From contig NZ_QRCC01000008.1 in the NCBI RefSeq assembly GCF_009833125.1, forward strand, positions 214,454 to 278,453: a DNA stretch of 64,000 bases. Direction: 5' to 3'. The notes below the pieces were generated by a model. The model was given only the letters and a program-made list of their open reading frames with translations, had not been told where the DNA came from and did no database searches. A program made the translations under genes and the position numbers. Shown one piece after another: positions 35,188 to 44,711 of the stretch (within the stretch, counting starts at the first letter, position 1; each line of letters starts with the position of its first letter). This stretch comes from Nitrosomonas sp. HPC101. GTDB lineage: Bacteria > Pseudomonadota > Gammaproteobacteria > Burkholderiales > Nitrosomonadaceae.

Positions 35188-36280
35188 AAGTCGGCTTCCT
35201 CTACAACCACGATCAGATTCACCAAGTAGCGCACAGCCTACCTATCGCCATCGCGATGACACGCGAATTCCCCGATGTAGAAGTCGTATTGGCCACCACC
35301 ACCGATAAACTTGACGCTGCGGTAGACCAATTACTGGGTACAGAGCCAAGTTTGCACATCACACGGGTACGCCTGCATCTAAAAAGCGCGCTGCGACACG
35401 TCTTATCGCCACTGCTAAACCCCTTCGTCCCCTTCGACAAAGCGGCCATTTACGGCGATAACCTCGCTTTCTTTCGCAGCCTGGATGCGCTGGTGGTTAC
35501 AGAAAAAACTTCACTATTACTCAAGTCACGTTACGGACTGGACACGCTCAAGCTCATCCACTGCCGCCACGGCGCCGGTGACCGCGCCATCGACTTTAAC
35601 GCCGAAAGCGCGCGCTTCGACCAAGTGCTCGTTTCCGGCTCCAAAATCCGTGACCGTCTCATAGTCGAAGCACATGTACCTGCTGAGCGCATCAATATCG
35701 TCGGTTATCCAAAATTTGATTTATTACCAACCACCCCACCACGTTTATCGCTGCAAGCCAACGGCCGGCCCACAGTGTTATACACCCCCCACCCGGCACC
35801 GCACTTGTCGTCGTGGTACACACTGGGGCAGCAAGTACTGCGCTATTTCCGTGACAGCACACGCTACAACCTTATTTTTGCACCGCACGTCATGCTGTTC
35901 CAACGCCGCTGGGTACCCTGCCTGGAACGTCTCGGTGCACAGCGTGTTGGCCGTGTGCCGCAGGACATCCTCGATTGCCCACATATCCATGTTGATATCG
36001 GCAGCCAGGCCAGTACAGATATGACTTACACCCAAGCGGCCGACATCTATCTAGGCGATGCCAGCAGCCAAGTCTATGAATTCCTGCAACGCCCACGTCC
36101 ATGCGTGTTCCTTAATCCCAAGCACCTGGACTGGCGCGCTCAACCACGGACATCGCAATTTACCGCCCAATTCAGCAACAGCTATTTGCCCGCTCCTTCG
36201 ACTTAAACGGCGAGGCTTCTGCATTGCGGGCGACACGCGCTATTTGTAACCAGCTGTGCGAAACATCGTTTGCATCATGA
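35184..36280 (+). pseudogene. CDP-glycerol glycerophosphotransferase-like protein, frameshifted near the end
   Basis: The main frame begins MKVGFLYNHDQIHQVAHSL and includes HCRHGAGDRAIDF, VSGSKIRDRL, VLYTPHPAPHLSSWY and DIYLGDASSQVYEFLQRPRP, the GT-B pattern of glycerophosphotransferase-like glycan enzymes. It terminates early at 36206. A different frame from about 36146 continues plausibly (DIAIYRPIQQQLFARSFDL ... ALRATRAICNQL) to TGA 36280, which overlaps the next start by ATGA. I therefore infer a one-base loss between about 36125 and 36146 and an ancestral length of about 365 residues. Confidence 0.72.
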
Positions 36281-37407
36281 TAGGAACCCCTCACAGAGCA
36301 CAGCATATTGTCGTCGTGATGCGTGACTTTTACGCGGGCGGCGCTGAACGCGTCGCCATTACACTGACCAATGCATGGCAGGCGCGTGGCCGCGATGTCA
36401 CCCTGCTGTACGGTGCAACAAGCGGACCACTGCACGTACGCGTTGCATCTGATGTCCGCACGCTCGCTATTCGTCCACACCTACCAAGATGGCAGCTATC
36501 GCGTATTCCTCTAGGCTGGGCTGTCGCTCGAGCGTTACGTTGTCTGCATGCCGACGTAGTATTTGCTCCGGGCAATGCGCACCTGCCAGTTATCGGCACC
36601 AGCGCGCGAATGTCTTATCGCTATAGACCGATATTCACCTGCAAACTCAGTAACCAACTGTGGCGCCCCACTCGCTCGCGCTTCTCACAAAAAATATTCG
36701 AAACAACAACTCGCTTCTGGTGTGCACGACTTGATAGCCTCGTGGCAATGTCCCCAACGCTACGAGACGAAGCGGTTGGCATATTGCCGCGCAGCGATAT
36801 CACAACTATATGGGAACCTTGTATTAGCTCTGCGCTGACTGCAGCGATAATCCCCCAAATCAATGCATCAAAGCGACCGACCATCGTCGTAGCTGCTCGC
36901 CTGGTAACAGAAAAAAACCTTTCTCTAGCTTTGCAGACGGCAGCACAACTTAAAGCACAACAAACAAGCATTCAGTTACTAATTTTAGGCGATGGCCCAC
37001 TACGCAATGCATTAAGCCAAGAAAGTAAGCGACTCAACATCAGCGACCGCGTCACTTGGGCCGGTCATGTACCTGACATTCGCCCCTATCTGGCAGACGC
37101 TCAATTACTGCTATCCACTTCACACCACGAAGGATACCCAGCAGTTCTCGTCGAAGCGCTCGCGGCCGGCATTCCAGTGGTAGCTACGCATAGTTCTCCT
37201 GCAATTGAGGAAATCCTATTCGACCCCAGTTTCGGCATGCTCAGTGATGCCATACCAGCAGCACTTGCGTCCGCTGTGCTTAAAACTTTGAATCTGAAAC
37301 CTACGGAGCAGGCGCTCAAAACATTGGTGGCTCGGCATCAAGCCAGCCAAAGTGCGGACGCTTATCTCGCGTGGTTCGATCGACTATGCACGCAACGAGG
37401 ACTATAA
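36277..37407 (+). CDS. Glycosyltransferase family 4 protein
   Basis: ATG 36277 overlaps the inferred stop of the preceding gene and gives 376 residues. The N-terminal acceptor domain begins VVVMRDFYAGGAERVAITL; the C-terminal donor domain has VVAARLVTEKNLSLAL, LLILGDGPLRNALSQE, WAGHVPDIRPYLADAQLLL and STSHHEGYPAVLVEALAAG, with the GT4 Glu. It should transfer a sugar in surface polysaccharide or LPS synthesis. It is the only gene of the inserted block that looks intact. No flippase or polymerase is in the block. Confidence 0.85.
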   Translation: MIGTPHRAQHIVVVMRDFYAGGAERVAITLTNAWQARGRDVTLLYGATSGPLHVRVASDVRTLAIRPHLPRWQLSRIPLGWAVARALRCLHADVVFAPGNAHLPVIGTSARMSYRYRPIFTCKLSNQLWRPTRSRFSQKIFETTTRFWCARLDSLVAMSPTLRDEAVGILPRSDITTIWEPCISSALTAAIIPQINASKRPTIVVAARLVTEKNLSLALQTAAQLKAQQTSIQLLILGDGPLRNALSQESKRLNISDRVTWAGHVPDIRPYLADAQLLLSTSHHEGYPAVLVEALAAGIPVVATHSSPAIEEILFDPSFGMLSDAIPAALASAVLKTLNLKPTEQALKTLVARHQASQSADAYLAWFDRLCTQRGL

Positions 37408-37730
37408 CTATAGGAAAAAAATGAGCTTTTCATAGGAACTGAATATATTGGAAGAAGGCTTGGCTATCAACTTGACCGGAAATCATCCAAAATTGGCAAA
37501 ATTTATGTTCAATCAGCAACAAAATGTATTGGTTTGAGACATTTTTTCGCTATTTGAGTGAAAGACATCCGAGGGGAAAGGTCAACTCAATCATGAAAAG
37601 AACTGGAAAAGCTGGGTTGCGATTCAAATGGGCTCAAAAGGATCAAAGATTTGTGCAGATGTTCCAGCTGTGTTCGGGCAGGTAGGCCGAGATGATCAAG
37701 AATTTTAGTGATTGCGGCTTTCTCCAAGAT
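37408..37730. other. 323-bp segment between the inserted block and czcA
   Basis: AT-richer than its surroundings and without a usable frame or recognised repeat. It joins the last glycosyltransferase gene to the second copy of the czcA start. I see no IS end or integrase site in it. Confidence 0.5.
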
Positions 37731-38017
37731 GGTGGCGATGACTGAAATGACCCTATGCTGAAAAGGATTGTTGATTTTTCATTGCGCTATCGCCTGCTCG
37801 CTCTGGTTGGGCTGGCGATCATCATTGTGCTTGGTGCGCACGCATGGCAGACCGTGCCGGTCGACGCCTTTCCGGATGTAACACCGGTACAGGTCGGCGT
37901 AGTCACTGAGTCCCCGGGACTCGCTCCCGCTGACGTGGAGAGATTGCTTACCCTACCTATAGAGTCATCTCTCGCGGGATTGCCGGGTGTGCGCGCCATC
38001 CGCTCGATCTCCCTGTT
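37731..38017 (+). repeat. Duplicated start of czcA, copy 2
   Basis: Partner of 33667-33953. This copy also keeps the final codons of czcB (GGC GAT GAC TGA) with slight changes just upstream, so it derives from the same czcB-czcA junction. Confidence 0.9.
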
Positions 38018-40862
38018 TGGATTGTCAACGGTGACTGTGTATTTCGAAGATGACGTCGATATCTATTTCGCGCGGACATTGATTAACGAACGGCTTCAAC
38101 GGGCCAAAACCCGCATTCCTGCCGGATATGGTGAACCCGAGCTGTCGCCCAATGCTTCCGGACTCGGGCAGGTGTTCTGGTACACCGTGGAAGCGGCCGA
38201 CCAGAAGCTTTCCGATATGCAGCTTCGCACGATTCAGGACTGGACCATTCGTGTCCAGCTGCGTACTGCTCCTGGCGTCGATGAAGTGGTGTCCTGGGGC
38301 GGGCAACAGATGCAGTACCAGGTGCTGGTCGATCCGAACAAGCTCATCAAGTATGGCATCGGCTTCAAGGAGGTCATGGAAGCGTTGACGGCTAACAATC
38401 GCCTTGTGGGTGGCGGTTACCTGAGCATGGGTCGCGAACAATACCTCATTCGCGGGGAAGCACTTGTCGAACAAACCGACGACATTCGCAACATTCCACT
38501 CCTTACCACAAACGGAACATCGGTCCGCATCGGGGACATCGCCGAAGTGCATGAAGGTGGCGGACTACGTTTCGGTGCCGCAACGCGCGATGGCCGGGAG
38601 GTGGTGCTTGGCATGGCCCTGCAGCGGATTGGCGAGAATGCCAAGACCGTTACCCAGGCGGTACGGGAAAAGCTGGAGGCAGTGCGCAGTGCGTTACCGG
38701 CCGGGGTACAGATCGATACCGTCTACGATCGCACTGAACTCGTGGATAAAGCAGTCTCGACCGCGACGCGCGCCCTGATAGAGGGCTCGATGCTGGTGGT
38801 GATCGTCTTGTTCCTGTTTCTGGGTGAGGTACGTTCCGCGATCGTCGTGGTGCTCGCCCTGCCACTGGCGATGCTGATTGCACTCATTCTGATGCAGCAA
38901 TTCGGACTGGGTGCCAATCTGATGTCCCTTGCAGGTCTGGCCATGGGAATCGGTATGATGATCGACGGTGCAGTAGTACTGGTTGAGAACGCCTACCGTC
39001 TTCTCTGTTATAAACGCGGCTCAAATCTCAGCCAGGTCTATATCATTCGCGAAGCGGCATACGAGGTCGTCAAGCCCGTTACCTTCGCGATTCTGATTAT
39101 CATCACAGTGTTTCTGCCACTGTTCACACTCACCGACATCGAGGGCAAACTGTTCAAACCCATGGCACTATCTATCAGTTTTGCCATGGTCGGCTCCCTC
39201 GTGTTGACCCTTACTATCATCCCGGTGCTCGCATCCTTTATTTTACGGGCAAAAGAGGAAAGAGACAGCTTTCTGGTGCGGGGGACGAAGCGCCTTTACC
39301 TGCCACTACTCAATGCGGCATTAGAACATAAGCGAAAGACATTCGCGGCAGCCATGGTGCTGCTATTGTCAAGCCTTGCAGCCGTACCGTTCCTCGGGCG
39401 TGAATTCATGCCGACCCTGCAAGAAGGGACATTCCTGTTTCGGATCGACAACATTCCTTCGACCTCGCTCACGGAAAGCATCGCTGTATCGCAGCGTGCC
39501 GAAAAAATCCTTTTGAAGCTCCCGGAGGTACGTACCGCCGTTGCACTCATAGGGCGTGCAGAAAACGGTGAGCCTGAGGACGTGAACCATATCGAGTTGC
39601 TAGTCAATCTCAAGGATCGTTCAAGCTGGAAAAAATCGATGTCCTATGTCGAACTGAGCGATGCCATACAGTCCGAACTGGAGCGCGCGCTTCCGACGGC
39701 ACTCGTGGCGACCGGCCAACCGATACAAACCCGGGTGGATGAGTTGATTTCAGGTATCAAGGCCCCGTTGTCGCTCAAGATTTATGGTGATGATCTGGCC
39801 ACGCTTGACCATCTTGCGGGACAGATCAAGGCTGTTTTGGAAGGCGTAAATGGCGTGACGAATTTGGCGCTTGAAGCAAATAGAGGCAAGCCGCAAGTCA
39901 CAATAAGCGTGGATCGCGAGGCAGTGGCTCGCTATGGCATCACTGCCGATGACATCTTACAGGTGGTACGAGTCGGTATAGGTGGCGAAGCCGCGGGTGT
40001 AGTGCTGGATGGTACGCGGCGTTTTGATATCGTGGTCTGGCTCCAACCGCAATTTCGTGGCAACCCGGAAACAATCCGGGCTCTACCCATACGTTCGCCT
40101 GAAGGCGCGCTGCTTCCCTTGTCTCGTGTAGCGAAAGTTGAGGCGGGTGAAGGTTATGCGTTTATCCGTCATGATGGGCTGCAGCGTTACTCCGTATTAC
40201 AGATGGATGTCCGAGGCCGGGATGTCAACAGTTTCGTACAGGCAGCCAGGGAGGCTATCGCGGCTCAGGTCTCGCTGCCTTCCGGATTTCAGCTTGAATG
40301 GGGAGGATCATTTGAGAACCAGCAACGCGCCATCGCCCGCTTGTCCATCATCGTACCCCTGACCATTGGGCTGATTTTCATTCTGCTGTACACTGCGTTT
40401 GACTCTGCTGCACTGGCGGGATTGATCATTGCCAACGTGCCCTTCGGCCTGGTTGGCGGAATTCTGGCATTGTTCGTCACAGGCCAGTACCTCTCCGTGC
40501 CGTCGGCAATCGGATTTATTGCTGTCTTTGGTGTGGCCATGCTGAACGGAATCGTGCTGATAGCGTTCCTGAATGAACAAATGGAACACGCTAAAACGAT
40601 TCGCGAAGCGGTTCGCGAGGCAACGTTATTGAGGTTGCGGCCGGTGCTGATGACAGCATCGGTAGCGATTCTTGGGCTGCTGCCGATGCTTTTTTCCCAG
40701 GGCGTCGGAGCTGAAACACAGCGGCCGCTCGCGACTGTCGTCGTAGGCGGTTTAATCAGCTCAACAGCGCTAACGCTGTTGCTGCTCCCGTTAATGTATG
40801 AATGGCTGGTGACCCGGAGAGATCAAAAGAGCAACGCAAACCATACTGATGTCATTTCATGA
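37755..40862 (+). CDS. czcA: Heavy-metal efflux RND transporter, CzcA/CusA family
   Basis: The product is 1035 residues, the usual length, with 12 expected membrane helices in two blocks around periplasmic domains. Family marks are DAFPDVTPVQVGVVTESPG near the N-terminus, the proton-relay segment GIGMMIDGAVVLVENAYR in helix 4, FLGREFMPTLQEG and GGSFENQQRA. It exports metal ions with the CzcB adaptor and CzcC channel. DGAVV with a conserved Asp is the pattern of divalent-metal (Zn/Co/Ni/Cd) pumps more than of CusA. It is separated from czcB by 4 kb, so expression from the czcCB promoter is doubtful. ATGA links it to the MFS region. Confidence 0.93.
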   Translation: MLKRIVDFSLRYRLLALVGLAIIIVLGAHAWQTVPVDAFPDVTPVQVGVVTESPGLAPADVERLLTLPIESSLAGLPGVRAIRSISLFGLSTVTVYFEDDVDIYFARTLINERLQRAKTRIPAGYGEPELSPNASGLGQVFWYTVEAADQKLSDMQLRTIQDWTIRVQLRTAPGVDEVVSWGGQQMQYQVLVDPNKLIKYGIGFKEVMEALTANNRLVGGGYLSMGREQYLIRGEALVEQTDDIRNIPLLTTNGTSVRIGDIAEVHEGGGLRFGAATRDGREVVLGMALQRIGENAKTVTQAVREKLEAVRSALPAGVQIDTVYDRTELVDKAVSTATRALIEGSMLVVIVLFLFLGEVRSAIVVVLALPLAMLIALILMQQFGLGANLMSLAGLAMGIGMMIDGAVVLVENAYRLLCYKRGSNLSQVYIIREAAYEVVKPVTFAILIIITVFLPLFTLTDIEGKLFKPMALSISFAMVGSLVLTLTIIPVLASFILRAKEERDSFLVRGTKRLYLPLLNAALEHKRKTFAAAMVLLLSSLAAVPFLGREFMPTLQEGTFLFRIDNIPSTSLTESIAVSQRAEKILLKLPEVRTAVALIGRAENGEPEDVNHIELLVNLKDRSSWKKSMSYVELSDAIQSELERALPTALVATGQPIQTRVDELISGIKAPLSLKIYGDDLATLDHLAGQIKAVLEGVNGVTNLALEANRGKPQVTISVDREAVARYGITADDILQVVRVGIGGEAAGVVLDGTRRFDIVVWLQPQFRGNPETIRALPIRSPEGALLPLSRVAKVEAGEGYAFIRHDGLQRYSVLQMDVRGRDVNSFVQAAREAIAAQVSLPSGFQLEWGGSFENQQRAIARLSIIVPLTIGLIFILLYTAFDSAALAGLIIANVPFGLVGGILALFVTGQYLSVPSAIGFIAVFGVAMLNGIVLIAFLNEQMEHAKTIREAVREATLLRLRPVLMTASVAILGLLPMLFSQGVGAETQRPLATVVVGGLISSTALTLLLLPLMYEWLVTRRDQKSNANHTDVIS

Positions 40863-40885
40863 TGGACTTACCACAGGAGACACGC

Positions 40886-42061
40886 ATGCGGAATATTCCG
40901 TCGGGCATTTGGGTGCTCGGCTTTGTCAGCATGCTGATGGATATTTCCTCGGAGATTATCCATAGTCTGCTGCCGGTGTTCCTGGTGTCGGTGCTGGGTG
41001 CAAGCGCTCTCACAGTCGGGCTCATCGAAGGTATTGCCGAATCTGCCGCACTGATTGTCAAGGTATTCTCCGGCGCCTTGAGTGATTATCTCGGCAGGCG
41101 CAAGATGCTGGTCGTCATCGGCTACGGCCTGGGCGCGCTTAGCAAGCCGCTGTTCGCCATCGCTACAAGTTCCGGCATGGTGTTCGCCGCGCGCTTCGTG
41201 GACCGGATTGGCAAGGGAATCCGCGGCGCGCCTCGCGATGCGCTGATAGCGGACATCGCGCCGCCTGGTGTGCGCGGTGCAGCCTACGGCCTGCGGCAAT
41301 CCCTGGATACGGTCGGTGCATTTACCGGTCCGCTGCTGGCGGTGGGACTGATGCTGCTGTGGGACAACGATTTCCGTGCCGTGTTCTGGGTAGCGATCAT
41401 CCCGGGCGTACTCGCCGTGGCCTTGTTGTTCTTCGGGGTGCAGGAGCCGGCGCGGCAGCCACGCGAGAAGCCCGTCAATCCCATTCACTGGCGCGAGCTC
41501 AAGCGACTGGGTGGCGCCTATTGGTGGGTTGTGGCGATCGGTGCCATCTTTACCCTGGCACGTTTCAGTGAGGCGTTCCTCGTCCTGCGCGCCCAGCAAG
41601 GTGGCCTGCCGATAGCTTGGGTGCCATTCGTGCTGGTGGCGATGAACCTTGTCTACGCGGCCTCGGCTTATCCATTTGGCAAGCTGTCAGACAGCATGAG
41701 TCGCACCAGGCTGCTGATGCTTGGCCTGATCGTGCTGATCATTGCAGATTTTGTACTGGCCTATGCCCAGTCCTGGGGTGTTGTATTTATCGGCGTTGCC
41801 CTGTGGGGCCTGCACCTGGGTATGACCCAGGGGTTGCTGGCGGCCATGGTGGCAGATACCGCCCCCGCTGATCTGCGTGGCAGCGCATTTGGCTTCTTCA
41901 ACTTGCTCAGCGGCTTGAGTATGCTGGTTGCCAGCGTACTGGCCGGGTTGCTGTGGGATCAGCTCGGGCCAGCTTTCACGTTTTATGCAGGCGCGTTCTT
42001 TTGCGTCCTGGCGTTGGCAGTCATGGCATTCAAGCGGCGAAAAGTGCGCATGTCTGGTTAG
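40886..42061 (+). CDS. Major facilitator superfamily transporter
   Basis: I choose ATG 40886 (MRNIPSGIWVLGFVSMLMD), 5 bp after AGGAGA; the frame extends slightly upstream. It has 391 residues with 12 hydrophobic helices. The MFS loop motif is SDYLGRRKMLVVIGYGLGA between helices 2 and 3, and RIGKGIRGAPRDALIAD follows. It belongs to a subgroup with the start MDISSEIIHSLLPVFL that is frequent near metal-resistance genes. Substrate unknown. It is likely co-transcribed with czcA and the DedA/PAP2 gene. Confidence 0.87.
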   Translation: MRNIPSGIWVLGFVSMLMDISSEIIHSLLPVFLVSVLGASALTVGLIEGIAESAALIVKVFSGALSDYLGRRKMLVVIGYGLGALSKPLFAIATSSGMVFAARFVDRIGKGIRGAPRDALIADIAPPGVRGAAYGLRQSLDTVGAFTGPLLAVGLMLLWDNDFRAVFWVAIIPGVLAVALLFFGVQEPARQPREKPVNPIHWRELKRLGGAYWWVVAIGAIFTLARFSEAFLVLRAQQGGLPIAWVPFVLVAMNLVYAASAYPFGKLSDSMSRTRLLMLGLIVLIIADFVLAYAQSWGVVFIGVALWGLHLGMTQGLLAAMVADTAPADLRGSAFGFFNLLSGLSMLVASVLAGLLWDQLGPAFTFYAGAFFCVLALAVMAFKRRKVRMSG

Positions 42062-42079
42062 AGAGAGGGAGCACACAAA

Positions 42080-44104
42080 ATCGAAATTCAATCCTTCCTG
42101 AACTGGGTTGCACAGTATCCCCACTGGACGCTGGCGGGCGTTTTCCTCATCGCTTTGGGAGAATCGCTGGCCGTAGTAGGGCTGTTCGTACCAGGCGCTG
42201 CAGTCATGGTCACTGCCGGAGCGCTCATCGCGCTAGGGGCGATTGAATTCTGGCCAACGCTGCTTGTGGCCATCGCAGGTGCTATCATCGGCGATGGCGT
42301 CAGCTACTGGCTCGGCCATCACTACCGTGAGCGTTTGCGCTCTGTTTGGCCGTTCCGCAGCCATGCGCAATTGCTAGCGCAAGGAGAGAGTTTTTTCCAA
42401 CGCCACGGCGCCATGAGCGTTTTGCTCGGCCGTTTCATCGGCCCGGTGCGCCCGATCGTTCCCATGGTGGCCGGCATGCTCGGAATGCCACCGGCGCATT
42501 TCTATGCCGTGAACGTATTGTCGGCAGTAGTCTGGGCACCGGCCTACCTGCTGCCCGGTATGGCCTTCGGTGCATCGCTTGCGCTGGCAGGTGCGGTCGC
42601 GGCAAGGTTGGCGGTCCTGTTGGTTCTGCTGGTCGCTTCGATCTGGCTCCTGTTGTGGCTGGTTCGCTGGACTTTTCGGGTGCTCTCTCCGCGGGCCGGC
42701 CAGATCGTGCAGACAGTCCTGACCTGGATCGGCAGCCATCCTCGCCTCAACCGTTTATTCGGTGGAGTGCTTGACCCATCTCGGCCGGAGGCCGGGGCAT
42801 TACTGATGATCGGCGCCTTGCTGATCGGTTCCACTTGGCTGTTCCTGGGCGTTTTGGAGGATGTGATCACCGCTGATCCACTGGTGCGTGCAGATCAGGG
42901 TTTCTACCAGCTTATGCAGAGCTTGCGCACGCCATGGGGCGACAAGATCATGGTGTTCGCGACGGAGCTGGGCGACGGTGCGGTGATTGCACTGGTCGCC
43001 GCAACGGTATTGGCATGGCTCCTGTGGCACAGGAACTGGCGTACCGCAAAATACTGGGTCGCGGCAATAATCTTTGGCCAGATCACCGCCACCGTGATCA
43101 AGCTAGTATTGCAGCGACCCCGACCGCTTGTGGATCTCTACGATGGCCTTTTCACCTACGCTTTTCCCAGTGGTCACGCCACCATGAGCATGGTGACCTA
43201 CGGCTTCCTGGCTGCACTCATCGCCGGCCGATTTACCTGGCAACGGCGCTGGATCATATATGCCGCGGCTGCATTGCTCATCGGCATCATTGCCGCTTCG
43301 CGGCTCTATCTGGGTGCACACTGGCTGTCGGACGTGATTGGTGGTTTGAGTCTTGGGCTCGCATGGGTCTGCTTGCTTGCGATCGCATACTATCGTCATC
43401 CCGTTTCGGCTCCCCCTCCACGAGGACTTCTCGGTGTAGCTCTGCTCGCGTTTACGCTCGCCAGCGGATGGCACGTGAGCACCCAGTATTCCAACGACTT
43501 GCAGCGCTATGCGCCGCGCCAGATGACCCAACACATCGATACGACGACATGGTGGCAGACGGACTGGCAACGTTTGCCGGTCTATCGTCAAGATCTTGAA
43601 GGCGAATATGAACAACCTCTCAACGTGCAATGGGCGGGAACGCTGACCGACCTGCAACGGACACTCAGAACACAGGGTTGGCGTACCCCCGTTTCCCTGG
43701 ATGCCCACACAGCTTTGCACTGGTTAGCACCGGACACAAAGCTGGAGGAATTGCCTCTTCTCCCACAGATCCATGATGGGAGACATGAGGTACTGCAGAT
43801 GATTTTCCCGATACCTGCGAACCAAGAAGAGCCGCGGGAACTGGTCCTTCGTCTTTGGAAAAGCGGCGTGACACTGGATTCCGGCGAAATTCAGCTTTGG
43901 GTTGGAAACGTCTCGTTCGAAAAGCCCGGACGTTTCGTACTATTTACAATTCCTGTCGGGGACCAACGATATGAAGAGGCCCTTTCAATTCTGACCCACT
44001 CGATCAAGATGACAGGGCTCCAGTTCGCTCAACGGGCACGCAATAAAGAGGAGATTAAAACGCCTTGGACAGACGGTGTGGTGCTATTGATGAAGAATCC
44101 GTGA
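42080..44104 (+). CDS. DedA / PAP2 phosphatase / LssY C-domain fusion protein
   Basis: Three domains are joined. A DedA (VTT) domain (about residues 10-200) has GLFVPGAAVMVTAGALIALG and GRFIGPVRPIVPMVAGM. A PAP2 lipid phosphatase domain (about 230-430) has KLVLQRPRP, FPSGHATMSM and SRLYLGAHWLSDV. An LssY-like C-domain (about 465-674) follows. Family-like sequence begins at 42080 (IEIQSFLNWVAQYPHWTLAG), 8 bp after GGGAG, but the codon there is ATC, not ATG. The first standard start downstream is TTG 42155, which would cut the first helix. ATC initiation or a mutated start is possible. Likely role: membrane lipid phosphate metabolism. Confidence 0.88.
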   Translation: MEIQSFLNWVAQYPHWTLAGVFLIALGESLAVVGLFVPGAAVMVTAGALIALGAIEFWPTLLVAIAGAIIGDGVSYWLGHHYRERLRSVWPFRSHAQLLAQGESFFQRHGAMSVLLGRFIGPVRPIVPMVAGMLGMPPAHFYAVNVLSAVVWAPAYLLPGMAFGASLALAGAVAARLAVLLVLLVASIWLLLWLVRWTFRVLSPRAGQIVQTVLTWIGSHPRLNRLFGGVLDPSRPEAGALLMIGALLIGSTWLFLGVLEDVITADPLVRADQGFYQLMQSLRTPWGDKIMVFATELGDGAVIALVAATVLAWLLWHRNWRTAKYWVAAIIFGQITATVIKLVLQRPRPLVDLYDGLFTYAFPSGHATMSMVTYGFLAALIAGRFTWQRRWIIYAAAALLIGIIAASRLYLGAHWLSDVIGGLSLGLAWVCLLAIAYYRHPVSAPPPRGLLGVALLAFTLASGWHVSTQYSNDLQRYAPRQMTQHIDTTTWWQTDWQRLPVYRQDLEGEYEQPLNVQWAGTLTDLQRTLRTQGWRTPVSLDAHTALHWLAPDTKLEELPLLPQIHDGRHEVLQMIFPIPANQEEPRELVLRLWKSGVTLDSGEIQLWVGNVSFEKPGRFVLFTIPVGDQRYEEALSILTHSIKMTGLQFAQRARNKEEIKTPWTDGVVLLMKNP

Positions 44105-44319
44105 CTCGACCAGGTCAGCATTAATCCCTCAACAGTGCCCATGCGCTTCCGTTACACGCCCTACAAAGCCCGATCATCCACGCGTGTAGGATGGCCGTGC
44201 GCCTGAATCACCTCGGTTTGAACTGACCCTCAGAGCAGTTCAAATAGAGCCAGCATCTCCGGCTTTTACTGACAGATAATCAACTCATTCCCGGGCAGAT
44301 CGCTTACACCAAAATTAAA

Positions 44320-44348
44320 TTGACCGAAATATTTATTTCGATTATATT
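44320..44348 (+). promoter_or_regulatory. ars operon promoter with ArsR-type operator
   Basis: -35 TTGACC (44320-44325), 17-bp spacer and -10 TATATT (44343-44348). The spacer contains the perfect dyad CGAAAT-ATTT-ATTTCG (44325-44340), well placed for ArsR repression. The expected transcription start is at or within a base or two of the arsR ATG (44355), so the message may be leaderless; no ribosome site precedes the ATG. Confidence 0.8.
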
Positions 44349-44354
44349 GGAAAT

Positions 44355-44684
44355 ATGAAAATTAAGATTGCTACTAAAGCACTTACTGCCTTGGGTCATG
44401 AAACCCGGCTGACGATATTTCGAAAACTGGTACAGGCGGGAGAACCAGGAATGTCGGCAGGTACACTGGCTGAGTCGTTACGCATTCCCAACGCCACCTT
44501 GTCATTCCACCTGAAAGAATTGAACGGTGCGGAGCTGATTACAGCTCGACAGGAAAGTCGATTTATTTTTTATTCAGCAAACTTTGAAACTATGAATGCA
44601 CTTTTGAAATATCTCACTGAGAACTGCTGTGAGGGCGTCGCATGCACTCCCTCTGAAATTTACTGCAACGAGGAAAGAAGCTGA
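44355..44684 (+). CDS. arsR: ArsR-family arsenic-responsive repressor
   Basis: The product is 109 residues. The winged helix shows ALGHETRLTIFRKLVQAG, then LRIPNATLSFHLKELNGAELI and the wing RQESRFIFYS. C-terminal cysteines in ENCCEGVAC could bind As(III), as in ArsR types with a C-terminal site. It is the first gene of arsR-arsI-arsC-arsB and should repress the operon through the dyad in its promoter until arsenite binds. Confidence 0.93.
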   Translation: MKIKIATKALTALGHETRLTIFRKLVQAGEPGMSAGTLAESLRIPNATLSFHLKELNGAELITARQESRFIFYSANFETMNALLKYLTENCCEGVACTPSEIYCNEERS

Positions 44685-44711
44685 ATTTTTTATTTAACGG
44701 AGGAAAATAGT

